Shown here one piece after another: positions 1-11,075 of a stretch of 11,667 bases of DNA; within the stretch, counting starts at the first letter, position 1, and the number at the start of each line of letters is the position of its first letter. The notes under the pieces were generated by a model. That model had not been told where the DNA came from. It saw only the letters and a program-made list of their open reading frames with translations, and made no database searches. Made by a program: the position numbers and the translations under genes. Source of the DNA: Phoronis ovalis (lineage: Eukaryota; Phoronida; Phoronidae); NCBI GenBank assembly GCA_028565635.1, contig JAOXYB010051334.1, positions 1-11,667 on the forward strand. Direction: 5' to 3'.

Positions 1-595
1 CTACAATCTTCAATAAAAACAAAGAACTTTTCTTCAAAGAAGTCAGTACCAAACTTATGTAAAAATAACATTGTTGAAGTCAATTTATCTTGAACTCCCC
101 CCCTCCCCCATGTCAACAATTGTCAAACTTCTTCAAACCCCCCTCCCCTATTTTGCTGACATAATTGAATGGACGGCCCCAAAGAATCAAATTGTGACCT
201 CTTAACAGCAGTTGCCTTTGTGTCGTAAAAATTGGCGACATTTCAATTTCATCATGATTAATATCTTGTCCTTGAATAGGCTTGGTCAGTCTTAAGCAAG
301 TCTAGACTTGCTATCATTTACCATTTGGGCTACCAGTGCGTATACATTGTGAAGGCTCCTGATCAATTTGCACAACTTACAGTCAACACACAAGACGAAT
401 AACCAAGGGCAAGGTAAGATAAGTTGGTCCCGGGCATATACCGTAAATCGTAATCCGTATACAGCCACTGTAAAACTGATACATCTTCGAGTACATAACG
501 GTTACCTTTATGTGCATTTGAGATCATCCGCCTCTTTCAATCATATAGGATCGGTCACACATATTCATCGTATTCAAATTTGAACTAGCTGATAT
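1..595. other. 5' flank without a recognisable gene; C-rich stretch at 90-180
   Basis: I see no conserved coding region here. Positions 91-180 contain two diverged copies of a C-rich unit: a run of C/T followed by a TGTCAAC-like or GCTGACA-like word and AATTG. The stretch ends in GAATGGACGGCCCC. This looks like a decayed interspersed repeat rather than a gene. The open frame at 368-583 starts at TTG, matches nothing I recognise and lacks a splice or codon pattern suggesting a protein. TGATAT at 590-595 is the left target-site duplication of the transposon that follows. Confidence 0.4.
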
Positions 596-978
596 CAGAA
601 GCACCCAATGTCAATGAGGATATTTTTTTTATGGCTTTATGTAGCACACCAACATATTTTTCACGTTCCATGCTTAGATAAAGCATTTGGTAATGTAGCT
701 TGGAAGGCCATTTCTGTTCCCCACTCACCAGCAAGCTGAATTTTTTTTAATTTACCAGCCAGCTAAAAATACGGGGGAACTCTATCTGCCAGCTGAATTT
801 TGCGAAAAAGGTTGCTGTTTTATTGGGTTTGGTGCTTAAAATTAAATGAATCATTCAGTGGTGTTAATGTGGAGAATATCAGATCTGTTCCCCATTATTC
901 ATTACCAGCTGGATGAACTCTATAAGGTTTGACAGCCAGCCAGACTCATCTGGGGAACAGACTCGGTGGGTGCTTCCG
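596..978 (+). mobile_element. Non-autonomous DNA transposon (MITE), copy 1, 383 bp
   Basis: The element begins CAGAAGCACCC and ends GGGTGCTTCCG, giving 11-bp terminal inverted repeats with one mismatch. It is flanked by the perfect direct repeat TGATAT (590-595 and 979-984), read as a 6-bp target-site duplication. It has no coding capacity. A second copy lies at 9134-9514 in the opposite orientation, about 80% identical by eye over its full length. The interior repeats the words CTGTTCCCC (or its complement) and CCAGC/AGCTG-type motifs. The transposase superfamily is unresolved: 6-7 bp duplications are known for groups such as IS3EU and Dada, but I see no diagnostic protein. It sits about 385 bp upstream of the first recognised fax exon. 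Confidence 0.85.
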
Positions 979-984
979 TGATAT

Positions 985-1363
985 ATGCTACCTTTTGTCT
1001 GGGACTATCTATAGTTATAAAAATACACAGTCCCAGTGTTTGTGCATGTTATTGAGTTTGGAAATATATTTGTGGTACGAGCAAAATGTGTGCATGTGTG
1101 GAAAACATTTAGCCTAACGAAGTTTACATGTCCTAAGTTTAACGAAGTACATGGAAATCTGAACGGGTTGTTCCAGGAAATTTGTGACTGAACAAGGTAT
1201 GACGGTTTGGGTATACAATTGATAGGCAGGCCTGTATAATAGATTTACTGCTGCAAAAGAATATATATTTACATGTAAAACTGCATATAAGAACATGTAT
1301 TATTTCACCCCTTACTAATATAAAGATATGGTGGTGGTGATGATTCTTAGCTACTATTTGTAG
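985..1363. other. Interval between the MITE and the first recognised fax exon
   Basis: This AT-rich stretch contains no conserved coding region. At 1113-1153 there is a short imperfect tandem duplication around TAACGAAGT..ACATG. It could hold the fax promoter and 5' UTR, or the 3' end of an upstream intron: position 1363 is preceded by TTTGTAG, which fits a splice acceptor. No TATA box or initiator can be called with confidence. Confidence 0.35.
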
Positions 1364-5406
<4,043 letters not shown>

Positions 5407-5748
5407 AACAAGAACATTACAATATGTTATGAATACAAGGTTATTAGCAGAACTGATGCTAGCATATATGGGGAAACGGTTTAATGTATTTTTATAAATC
5501 ATTTATTTTTTTCATTGTAATGTATTAGTACTTAATAGTACTACATAATAGCTTTTTGGCATGCCTCTTTATGATGAATGTAGTATATACAGTTTTGTTA
5601 TAAAGAGACTAAATTTCTTCACACAAATTTTCTACCTTCAGTAAGGATCGCTTTCATATCTTTATCAGCTCCATGTTTTGGTGAACGATTCAACAGAACC
5701 CATTCTAAATGCACTTTCACATGTCCACGCCTAGTGGGATAAGTGTGA

Positions 5749-5754
5749 AATAAA
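5749..5754 (+). promoter_or_regulatory. Candidate poly(A) signal of the fax homologue
   Basis: AATAAA lies about 340 nt after the stop codon and is the first canonical hexamer downstream of it on the + strand. A second lies at 5807-5812. Neither cleavage site can be confirmed without transcript data. Confidence 0.45.
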
Positions 5755-5791
5755 TGTGAAAAAAATAGTTCATTTGATACATAAAATGGAA

Positions 5792-5797
5792 TTTATT
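5792..5797 (-). promoter_or_regulatory. Candidate poly(A) signal of the caspase gene
   Basis: TTTATT on the + strand reads AATAAA on the - strand, about 370 nt past the caspase stop codon. It is the first canonical hexamer in that direction; only TATAAA-like and CATAAA-like variants occur nearer. Confidence 0.45.
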
Positions 5798-6167
5798 CCG
5801 ATGCAAAATAAATATCTAGACACACATAATTCCGAAAGCTCTATACATTTGGAAATTTGCAAAAGCAGCTTAACACATTTTTCGGTTGTTTTAAAATGCC
5901 ACCTGGCTTTGCTCAACTAAATGGTCTTCACAGATGGCCTAAGTAATACTGGACTTGTAATTTGAGTTATACTTGTCCTGTACCAAATGTTAAGATGATC
6001 TGAAAACACATCCGTTGTTGCAGAGCCAAAGGTAAAAGTGTTACATACCAGGACGATGACGACGCACAGCCTATGAAACCAACTACATTCCTATGTGCGA
6101 TGCTCACAACAAAAAAAGTATATTTATGTTGCAATTTATATATTGTGCTGCTTCAAAAATAAAAATG

Positions 6168-6505
6168 TTACTTGAAAATAAATGGTCGCGTCAATGTATG
6201 AGCAACTGATGACACTTGTCGCAGTCTTCTACCATTAACTTCCACTTCGTCTGCAGACAAATGTTTTCCAGTGTTACGTAATATTTCCGTCAGACAATTC
6301 TTTGTACCATATTTCTCGAGATTCTTTGTAAGGTGTTTAACATACTGTGTACCTTCCTCAGGATCACGATATGACGCATGATCAGGAATTGTGGAATAAG
6401 CTACCAAAATTTCTTGCTCATTTAAAGGAACTAAATCCGCCTCGCGTAATTGCTCGTTTGACGTATCTACATACGGCACAGCATCAGTGCCATGTTCTCT
6501 TCTTA
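6168..6505 (-). CDS. Caspase terminal exon (p10)
   Basis: The acceptor is GTATTGCAG|TAAGAA, completing Val174. The exon encodes a basic linker (VRREHGTDAVPYVDTSNEQ) with candidate processing Asp residues. It then encodes NEQEILVAYSTIPDHASYRDPEEG with the S1 Arg, YVKHLTKNLEKYG, and a C-terminal beta strand TRPFIFK before TAA (6170-6168). An AAT microsatellite (6519-6534) lies just upstream of the acceptor. Confidence 0.92.
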
Positions 6506-8393
6506 CTGCAATACGACATTAATAATAATAATAAACTACAATTGGTTTGAAGGACATACTATAAAATACGAGGAATGCACGTAAAGTTAGAAGAAAATAT
6601 ACTATAAGTACATAATTACATAAAGGTCTGGAAAAAAGAGGCGGCCCCTCCTACTTATTTCATGGCAATTAATCCTGCTTTTTCCATCAGCCGGGAATAA
6701 TGAACTGTTACTATTATTTGTCCTTTTAACTTACCTCATGGGAACTATTTCTACTTGAAAAGTGTTACTTACCTTCTTGGTGGCTTTGTCCTTTGCATGC
6801 TACCAATATAAACGCTTTGGGTTTTCCACTTAGTGATGGGCATTCCGCAGATGTATAATAATGCGAAATCTGCTTTGGTGTGAGATACCCTTTATCAACA
6901 CCGTAAAGTTTTCCTTCTTCTCCATGAGTTAAGACACAACAGATGAAGCAGAAATGTTGATCATGGTCAGTTGCCTTGGCGTACTTCTTCAAAACGTCAT
7001 CCATTCCTTGTTTTGTGAGATCATTAAAACACTTTACTCTTAGACCTAGTCCTTGAAACGTGCGATCTAATTTGACTGAAAGTACAATATGGATCAATAT
7101 TTACTAATTTCCTAAACAATTTTACGGCACCATATTTCTCTTCTACAGATTTTTTAAAGAAATCTTGCTCTATATTCAATTGTATATTGCATGTAATCGC
7201 AAGTAATATTTCTGTGTTCACAGAAAAACTTCCACAACTTTCACAGCTGATTTTCCCTGAGTCAGTTATTAATTATTAATGACATCATATATATGCTAGA
7301 CAGTTCAATTTTGGAAGAGGTAACATAGGTTGGAATCTAATCAAGCATAAAGAAATAAAACTCGGATGCACCTATTGCTGTTTCTGTGATAATAATAACT
7401 TATACCAGTTATACCATATGTGATACATTTTTCCATTAAATTACTTATCTCGTCATGATTGCGGTATATGTAAGATACAATATAATGCTGTATAGTTTTA
7501 GTTTCAGCGCAACTAAAAAGTATGCTGTTTAGCCTGCAACGACTTCCCATTGAATTAATAATCAAGGAAAGACAAAATTCAAATTACTACAACTATGTAC
7601 ACATTTTTTTGGTGAAATAGTTTAATATTCCCCAGAATTAGTACATATAGTGCAGATGTCTTTTAACTCAACTTAGAATGACACCAAATGTTCTTTGAAA
7701 TTCAAACGTCTTTTTTTGTATGTACAATCCACTGTCTATTCTGTATGGACTTTGTTTTCTTTCCTTTGTTACATACTTAGGGACTGGTCAGAAATTACCA
7801 CAGGGGGGGGTTGGTGCATTTCAAAAACATGGTGCACAAAAAAATCCAACCCTCCCTCCAGGGTTAGCACAAAAAATTGCACCCCCCCCCACCTAAGAGC
7901 AAGTAAAAAAAATGATGACCCCGAAACTAGGGGATCCGGGGGCATGACCCCCGGAAATTTTTTTAATATTTCATGTGATTTCCTGCAACCTGGTTCATTT
8001 TTGGGACTATTTCTTGCCATGATACATTGTGCCACTTTTTATACCTTCAAACTTCTTTAATGTATAGATTACAACTCCTATATATAGAATAAAAATTACA
8101 AGGATATTTTACTACTAAAATGAACATTAAAGTGATATGCGATGCACATCTTTAGTCTTCTCTATTTAATTTATACCTCTGTCATATTGGGATCCATCTC
8201 TGTTAGGCCATCCGCAATTAGAGAACTCCTGGTTGTTTATAATGAGTGCAAGACCTTTCCAGTGGTTGTTTCCCATGGCAAAAGCTTGATTAATAGTAGT
8301 GACAGATGACGGAACCACTGTGGAAACCGAATTGTTACAATCGGTTCCTGGGCCGACTTGGCGTCGCGGATTATTCAGTATATCTCTATGAAC
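6168..8393 (-). CDS. Caspase (p20-p10 catalytic domain), 5' end not found
   Basis: A cysteine protease of the caspase family (C14), normally cutting after Asp in apoptosis or inflammation-like signalling. The exons are 8393-8177, 7075-6773 and 6505-6168, with GT-AG introns (both phase 1) joining 285 codons plus TAA. Numbering from the first recognised codon, WKGLALIINN (45-54) opens p20 and R65 in NRDGSQYD is the S1-pocket Arg. THGEEG holds the catalytic His123 and VACKG the catalytic Cys166. A short linker with candidate Asp sites (GTDAV, YVDTS) leads to p10, where AYSTIPDHASYR carries the second S1 Arg (R220). The pentapeptide is normally QACxG, so Gln-to-Val is unusual. SYR replaces the usual SWR. 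No CARD or DED exon was seen upstream; the gene probably starts between 8394 and about 8840, or the only Met is M40 of this exon. Executioner or initiator status is unknown. Confidence 0.92.
6773..7075 (-). CDS. Caspase exon with catalytic His and Cys
   Basis: The acceptor is GTACTTTCAG|TCAAA, which completes Val73; the donor is GAAG|GTAAGT, phase 1. It encodes LDRTFQGLGLRV, CVLTHGEEGKLYGVD with the catalytic His, and FILVACKGQS with the catalytic Cys. Splicing to the upstream exon gives YDRVKLDRTF, which matches the family spacing D-x(3)-L-x-x-T-F and supports skipping the open stretch at 7105-7221. Confidence 0.92.
7779..8040. repeat. G/C-tract interspersed repeat in the caspase intron
   Basis: A 9-base G run, a 10-base C run and the hairpin CCGGGGG-CATGA-CCCCCGG (7936-7954) lie within an otherwise AT-rich intron. 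Both strands are open over 80 or more codons because of composition; the - strand frame reads like translated repeat (PPDPLVSGSS). The abrupt change in base composition suggests an inserted repeat. I could not find its ends or a target-site duplication. Confidence 0.45.
8177..8393 (-). CDS. Caspase exon encoding the start of p20
   Basis: The acceptor is TTTCCACAG|GTTCAT, preceded by a TACTAAT branch-point-like word (8414-8408). The donor is AGAG|GTATAA, phase 1. The first 40 codons (VHRDILNNPRRQ, then Ser/Thr/Val-rich) look like a linker or the end of a prodomain. They are followed by MGNNHWKGLALIINNQEF and NRDGSQYDR, the conserved beta1 strand and S1 Arg loop of caspases. Confidence 0.85.
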
Positions 8394-8836
8394 CTGTGGA
8401 AATGATAATTAGTAATTGCCACAAACTTCAGCTATTTCAAATAGGGATTTAGTGATGTCAACACAAGAGTAATGTGGACCAAAATCTTCTACAGGCATAG
8501 CCATTATTATCCAGTTGCCCAGGAGCAGTTTTCAAGTAATTAAAGGACATTCCTATAGGTCAAGCAATGTATATTTCAATTCTCTTGAATATTTTACTGT
8601 CATACTTTTAGTTTGTTGCTAAAGACCCATGTTCGCGAAAAAAGAGAATTACATATTTCTCGTTTACAACACAACCTGCGTATCAAACTACTCGTGGACG
8701 GCTGCTACTGATCATTTTAAATCATGACGCAACAAAGTACGCATCTTATAATAAAATTACTAGAATGTTTAGAAAGAACAATTAAATTACGCAGTCTTCG
8801 TGTTATAAACTGATTGAAAGATAAAAATACACCGTA
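8394..8836. other. Caspase upstream interval, no recognised exon
   Basis: The - strand here should hold the caspase promoter, 5' exon or intron. I read it in all frames and found no CARD, DED or death-domain pattern and no long open frame. A short open frame starting at an ATG near 8740 on the - strand ends after about 10 codons. The acceptor at 8394 implies that at least one more upstream exon exists, possibly non-coding. Confidence 0.35.
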
Positions 8837-8844
8837 CATGAATT

Positions 8845-9124
8845 CCTGGGGGGGGGGCAGTCAGTAGGAAAGTGGGTACCCATGTTCCAACATAAGGAAG
8901 TGAGTTTTTTGAAAATATACACACTAAGGAAGTGAATTTTGGGGAAAAAATACTCGTAACGAAGTGTCACACCTCAAAAAAACGCCCCTGTTCGTGATTT
9001 TAGCTAAAAAACAGACTCTAAGAGTGTAACGCGCGTTACGCATCGGCGGTTCCAAAAACATACCCTTTCACGCGAAATTTTGTTGGAACACGCGTACCCA
9101 CTTTTATATTGACTGCCCCCCGGG
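8845..9124. mobile_element. Non-autonomous DNA transposon B, 280 bp, 8-bp target duplication
   Basis: The left end reads CCTGGGG..GGGCAGTCAGTA and continues AAAGTGGGTACCC, TGTTCCAAC. The right end is its inverted complement (GTTGGAACA, GTACCCACTTT, TGACTGCCCCCCGGG). The terminal inverted repeats thus span about 40 bp with few mismatches and a variable G run. CATGAATT is repeated exactly at 8837-8844 and 9125-9132, an 8-bp target-site duplication. The interior holds three imperfect tandem units of about 33 bp (8889-8985) around AAGGAAGTGA and the palindrome GTAACGCGCGTTAC at 9026-9039. No transposase is encoded. An 8-bp duplication is compatible with hAT, P or Merlin groups, but the ends do not settle it. 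Confidence 0.8.
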
Positions 9125-9133
9125 CATGAATTA

Positions 9134-9514
9134 CGGAAGCATCCATCCAGTCTGTTCCCCATAATATCTGTTCCCCAGACGAGTCTGGCTGGCTGGCAAA
9201 CCTTAAACAGTTCATCCAGCTGGTAATGGGGAACAGATCTAATTCCCCACATCAACACCACTAAATGATTTATTAAAGCGCGAAAATCCATAAAACAACA
9301 TCTTATTTTGCAAATTTCAGCTGGCAGATAGTGTTGCCCTGCATTTTTAGCTGGCTGGTGAATTAAAAAAAATCAGCTTGCTGGTGAGTGGGGAACAGAG
9401 ATAGCCTTCCAAGCTACATTACCAAATGGTTTATCTAAGCATGAAACATGTAAAAAAATATGTTGGTTTGCTATATATAAAGCCATAAAAAATTATCCTC
9501 GTTGGGTGCTTCTG
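9134..9514 (-). mobile_element. Non-autonomous DNA transposon (MITE), copy 2, 381 bp
   Basis: This is the reverse-oriented relative of the element at 596-978. The ends are CGGAAGCATCC and GGGTGCTTCTG, flanked by a perfect TGAATTA duplication (9127-9133 and 9515-9521). It lies directly next to transposon B, sharing its target sequence. Its other edge is 15 nt downstream of the stop codon of the ERI1-like gene, so it forms most of that gene's 3' UTR. It carries AATAAA in the sense of that gene at 9274-9269, which the first copy lacks at the aligned position. Confidence 0.87.
9269..9274 (-). promoter_or_regulatory. Candidate poly(A) signal inside MITE copy 2 for the ERI1-like gene
   Basis: TTTATT on the + strand reads AATAAA on the - strand, about 260 nt past the stop codon at 9537. 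It is the first canonical hexamer I find downstream of that stop, and it lies within the transposon. This is a positional inference only. Confidence 0.4.
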
Positions 9515-9536
9515 TGAATTACATATGTGCAATTTG

Positions 9537-9972
9537 TCAATTTGACACCGTTCTATAATACATGTAACTGAACAAAGTCTTATTCACCGCGTTGTTCAGA
9601 TGATAGGAACCAGCTGCTGGAACATCCCTGGCATCTAGATCAGCATGATCTTTTAATTTTTTTAGTTTGAAGACATCTAACCGTCTATTTTCGATCAATA
9701 TTTTTCCATCTTTCAACATTTCCATGACAACGTTTGCAATGTTTTTAGCATCGGACCCAGCTCGGTATCTCTTCCCGTCATATTCAAGCCCAAAGTGTTT
9801 AAGCATTTTATTAAGAGGTATTCTCTTTTCTTTGTTAGAAGATATCGGGTACCCCGTGGGGTACGCTTCCTCAAATGCTAATTGCAAATTGACCCAGTTT
9901 ATTGCAAATCTAGGGTAAAGAGTCATATCTCGCCAACATTGATGATACAGAAAACCAGACATATCTCTGTCC
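9537..9972 (-). CDS. ERI1-like terminal exon 4
   Basis: The acceptor is GTATTTTAG|GGACAG, completing Gly134. It encodes DRDMSGFL with the retained motif II Asp137, PLNKMLKHFGLEYDG, and the motif III region where TAC (Tyr203) stands at the His position and Asp208 is kept. KNIANVVMEML matches the last helix of the fold. The charged extension RRLDVFKLKKLKDHADLD and a hydrophobic-aromatic tail follow before TGA at 9539-9537. Confidence 0.9.
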
Positions 9973-11075
9973 CTAAAATACAAAGCACCTAATAATTACA
10001 GATAGCAGATGTTGTCCAAGGATGTAGTATCAGACTTGCTTTTTTAGCTTAATGACAATTTATAACAAATCTTACGTAAACATTGGTATTAACGTAATTA
10101 AGTTCTGCGTATTGGTAATAAACACATGGAAAACCTACCCATCACAAACAATACCATACTCATTCTGGCGTCCTCCAAGTTCATGCTTTCTCACCCAAGC
10201 CTCGAAATCTGACAGAACTTCAGGAAATGAAGGCGCTTCATTTATGTCCTCCTAACATACAAGAAATAACAATGACATAAAAAAGATAAACAATGTTCTC
10301 AACATCAGTGATATAATATATTATACATTTTACTGATAAGATTATGGCCAGGAAATACATCAGAACATTGTGTGTAAAATGAGTCTTTACTTTTACGTAG
10401 TGCAATTGTTAACTGATCTTAAACTTAGTACAGCAAGTATTAGATAGCCCCTAATGATTAGCGGAATAATCTTGATCTGCGAAACAGTTACTGGCACCTG
10501 ATTCAAACCAATTAGGTTTTTACAATATGTGGTAAGTTCTGTTATTAGTCCTGGCTTGCATAACCTGGTAAAGATGTCCACCTACAATAGAAATTAAGTT
10601 AAACGGAATGATTTCTTATGACTAAATTGCAAACCAAAAAAGCGAAATGGATTTTAACTAAATATGAATGCATCCCACGAGAAACGAAAAATAAACACGT
10701 CCAGGTAGGTTGTGACTGACACTTATAGGACAGGTGTACGTCTCACATGAGAAGTTTGAAACGATCATTTCAACAATGAGAAATAAATAATTTTTTTTGG
10801 CTTTCATGCAGTTGTTTAGTTTGGTTTATTTTAGAACCCATATAAATACTATATAAATCATATTTTCTTACAATACTTTTGGTTTCGATATTAATAAGCA
10901 CTGCTCCCATTTCAATGATTTCATGTTGGTAATCTTTCGTTTTTAACTCATCATCTTCACAAGTGCATGCAAAGTCCACTACTATGTAATTCTTTAGTGC
11001 CGACTCTGTGGGCGGTGATGTCCTTTTCGAAGTCTTTTTGGAGCTGCTTCGTTTAATTGGTCCCTGTCTTGGCAT
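9537..11075 (-). CDS. ERI1/3'hExo-like DEDDh exonuclease-fold protein, probable pseudoenzyme, 4 exons
   Basis: The exons are 11075-10872, 10581-10498, 10251-10139 and 9972-9537, with intron phases 0, 0 and 2, joining 278 codons ending in TGA. An in-frame TAA lies eight codons upstream of the ATG. Residues 1-28 are basic and Ser-rich (KRSSSKKTSKR), a possible nuclear signal; the SAP domain of ERI1 is absent. Residues 29-68 hold exo motif I (YIVVDFACTCEDDE), then QHEIIEMGAVLINIET. Residues 130-142 hold motif II (IVCDGDRDMSGFL). Residues 195-216 hold motif III (FGLEYDGKRYRAGSDAKNIA). Active ERI1-type enzymes have D-x-E, D, and H-x4-D. Here the residues are D34, A36, D137, Y203 and D208, so the motif I Glu and the general-base His are lost. 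Family members trim histone mRNA 3' ends, 5.8S rRNA or siRNA. This copy may bind RNA without cutting. A C-terminal extension of about 60 residues follows the fold. Confidence 0.9.
10139..10251 (-). CDS. ERI1-like exon 3
   Basis: The acceptor is TATGTTAG|GAGGAC and the donor GATGG|GTAGGT, phase 2. It encodes EDINEAPSFPEVLSDFEAWV and then GIVCDG, the strand leading to motif II. The spacing fits the family's DTFPQVL to TDG segment. Confidence 0.85.
10498..10581 (-). CDS. ERI1-like exon 2
   Basis: The acceptor is TATTGTAG|GTGGAC. It encodes VDIFTRLCKPGLITEL and YCKNLIGLNQ, matching the RPEI..LSDFC..LTGITQ region of the family. The favoured donor is AATCAG|GTGCCA (phase 0), which preserves family spacing into EDINEAPSFPEVL. 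It is a weak donor; CCA|GTAACT six bases later is an alternative that would add two residues. Confidence 0.75.
10872..11075 (-). CDS. ERI1-like exon 1
   Basis: It encodes residues 1-68 from the ATG to ETKSI; the donor is AGTATT|GTAAGA, phase 0. The codons for motif I read GAC TTT GCA (D-F-A) where active family members have D-F-E. QHEIIE, a strongly conserved family word, is intact, so the exon is not broadly decayed. Confidence 0.88.

Larger units (their letters stand above)
5407..6167. other. Convergent 3' UTR interval between the fax homologue and the caspase
   Basis: No exon of either gene is visible here. The stretch contains the 3' UTRs of two genes transcribed toward each other. Candidate AATAAA signals are at 5749-5754 and 5807-5812 for the + strand gene and at 5797-5792 (TTTATT on the + strand; another at 5502-5507) for the - strand gene. 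Transcripts ending at these sites would overlap or nearly abut. Confidence 0.5.

Noticed and set aside
368-583. 71-codon open frame on the + strand
   Set aside because: It begins at TTG, has no recognisable motif and no flanking splice or promoter evidence; the length is expected by chance.
929-1117. 62-codon + strand open frame across the end of MITE copy 1
   Set aside because: It reads through the transposon terminus and its target duplication into flanking DNA, and the same frame is not kept in copy 2.
7105-7221. Extra caspase exon joined directly to the p20 exon at 7075
   Set aside because: It would need a 29-nt intron and would break the YDRVKLDRTF spacing obtained by splicing 8177 to 7075.
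7695-8060. 121-codon + strand frame and an 88-codon frame on the opposite strand
   Set aside because: Both come from the G/C-tract repeat. Simultaneous openness on both strands and low-complexity residues point to composition rather than coding.
9004-9291. 95-codon - strand open frame
   Set aside because: It spans the junction of transposon B and MITE copy 2, so it is composed of unrelated non-coding elements.
9667-9918. 83-codon + strand open frame
   Set aside because: It is the antisense shadow of the terminal ERI1-like exon, which has strong family motifs on the other strand.
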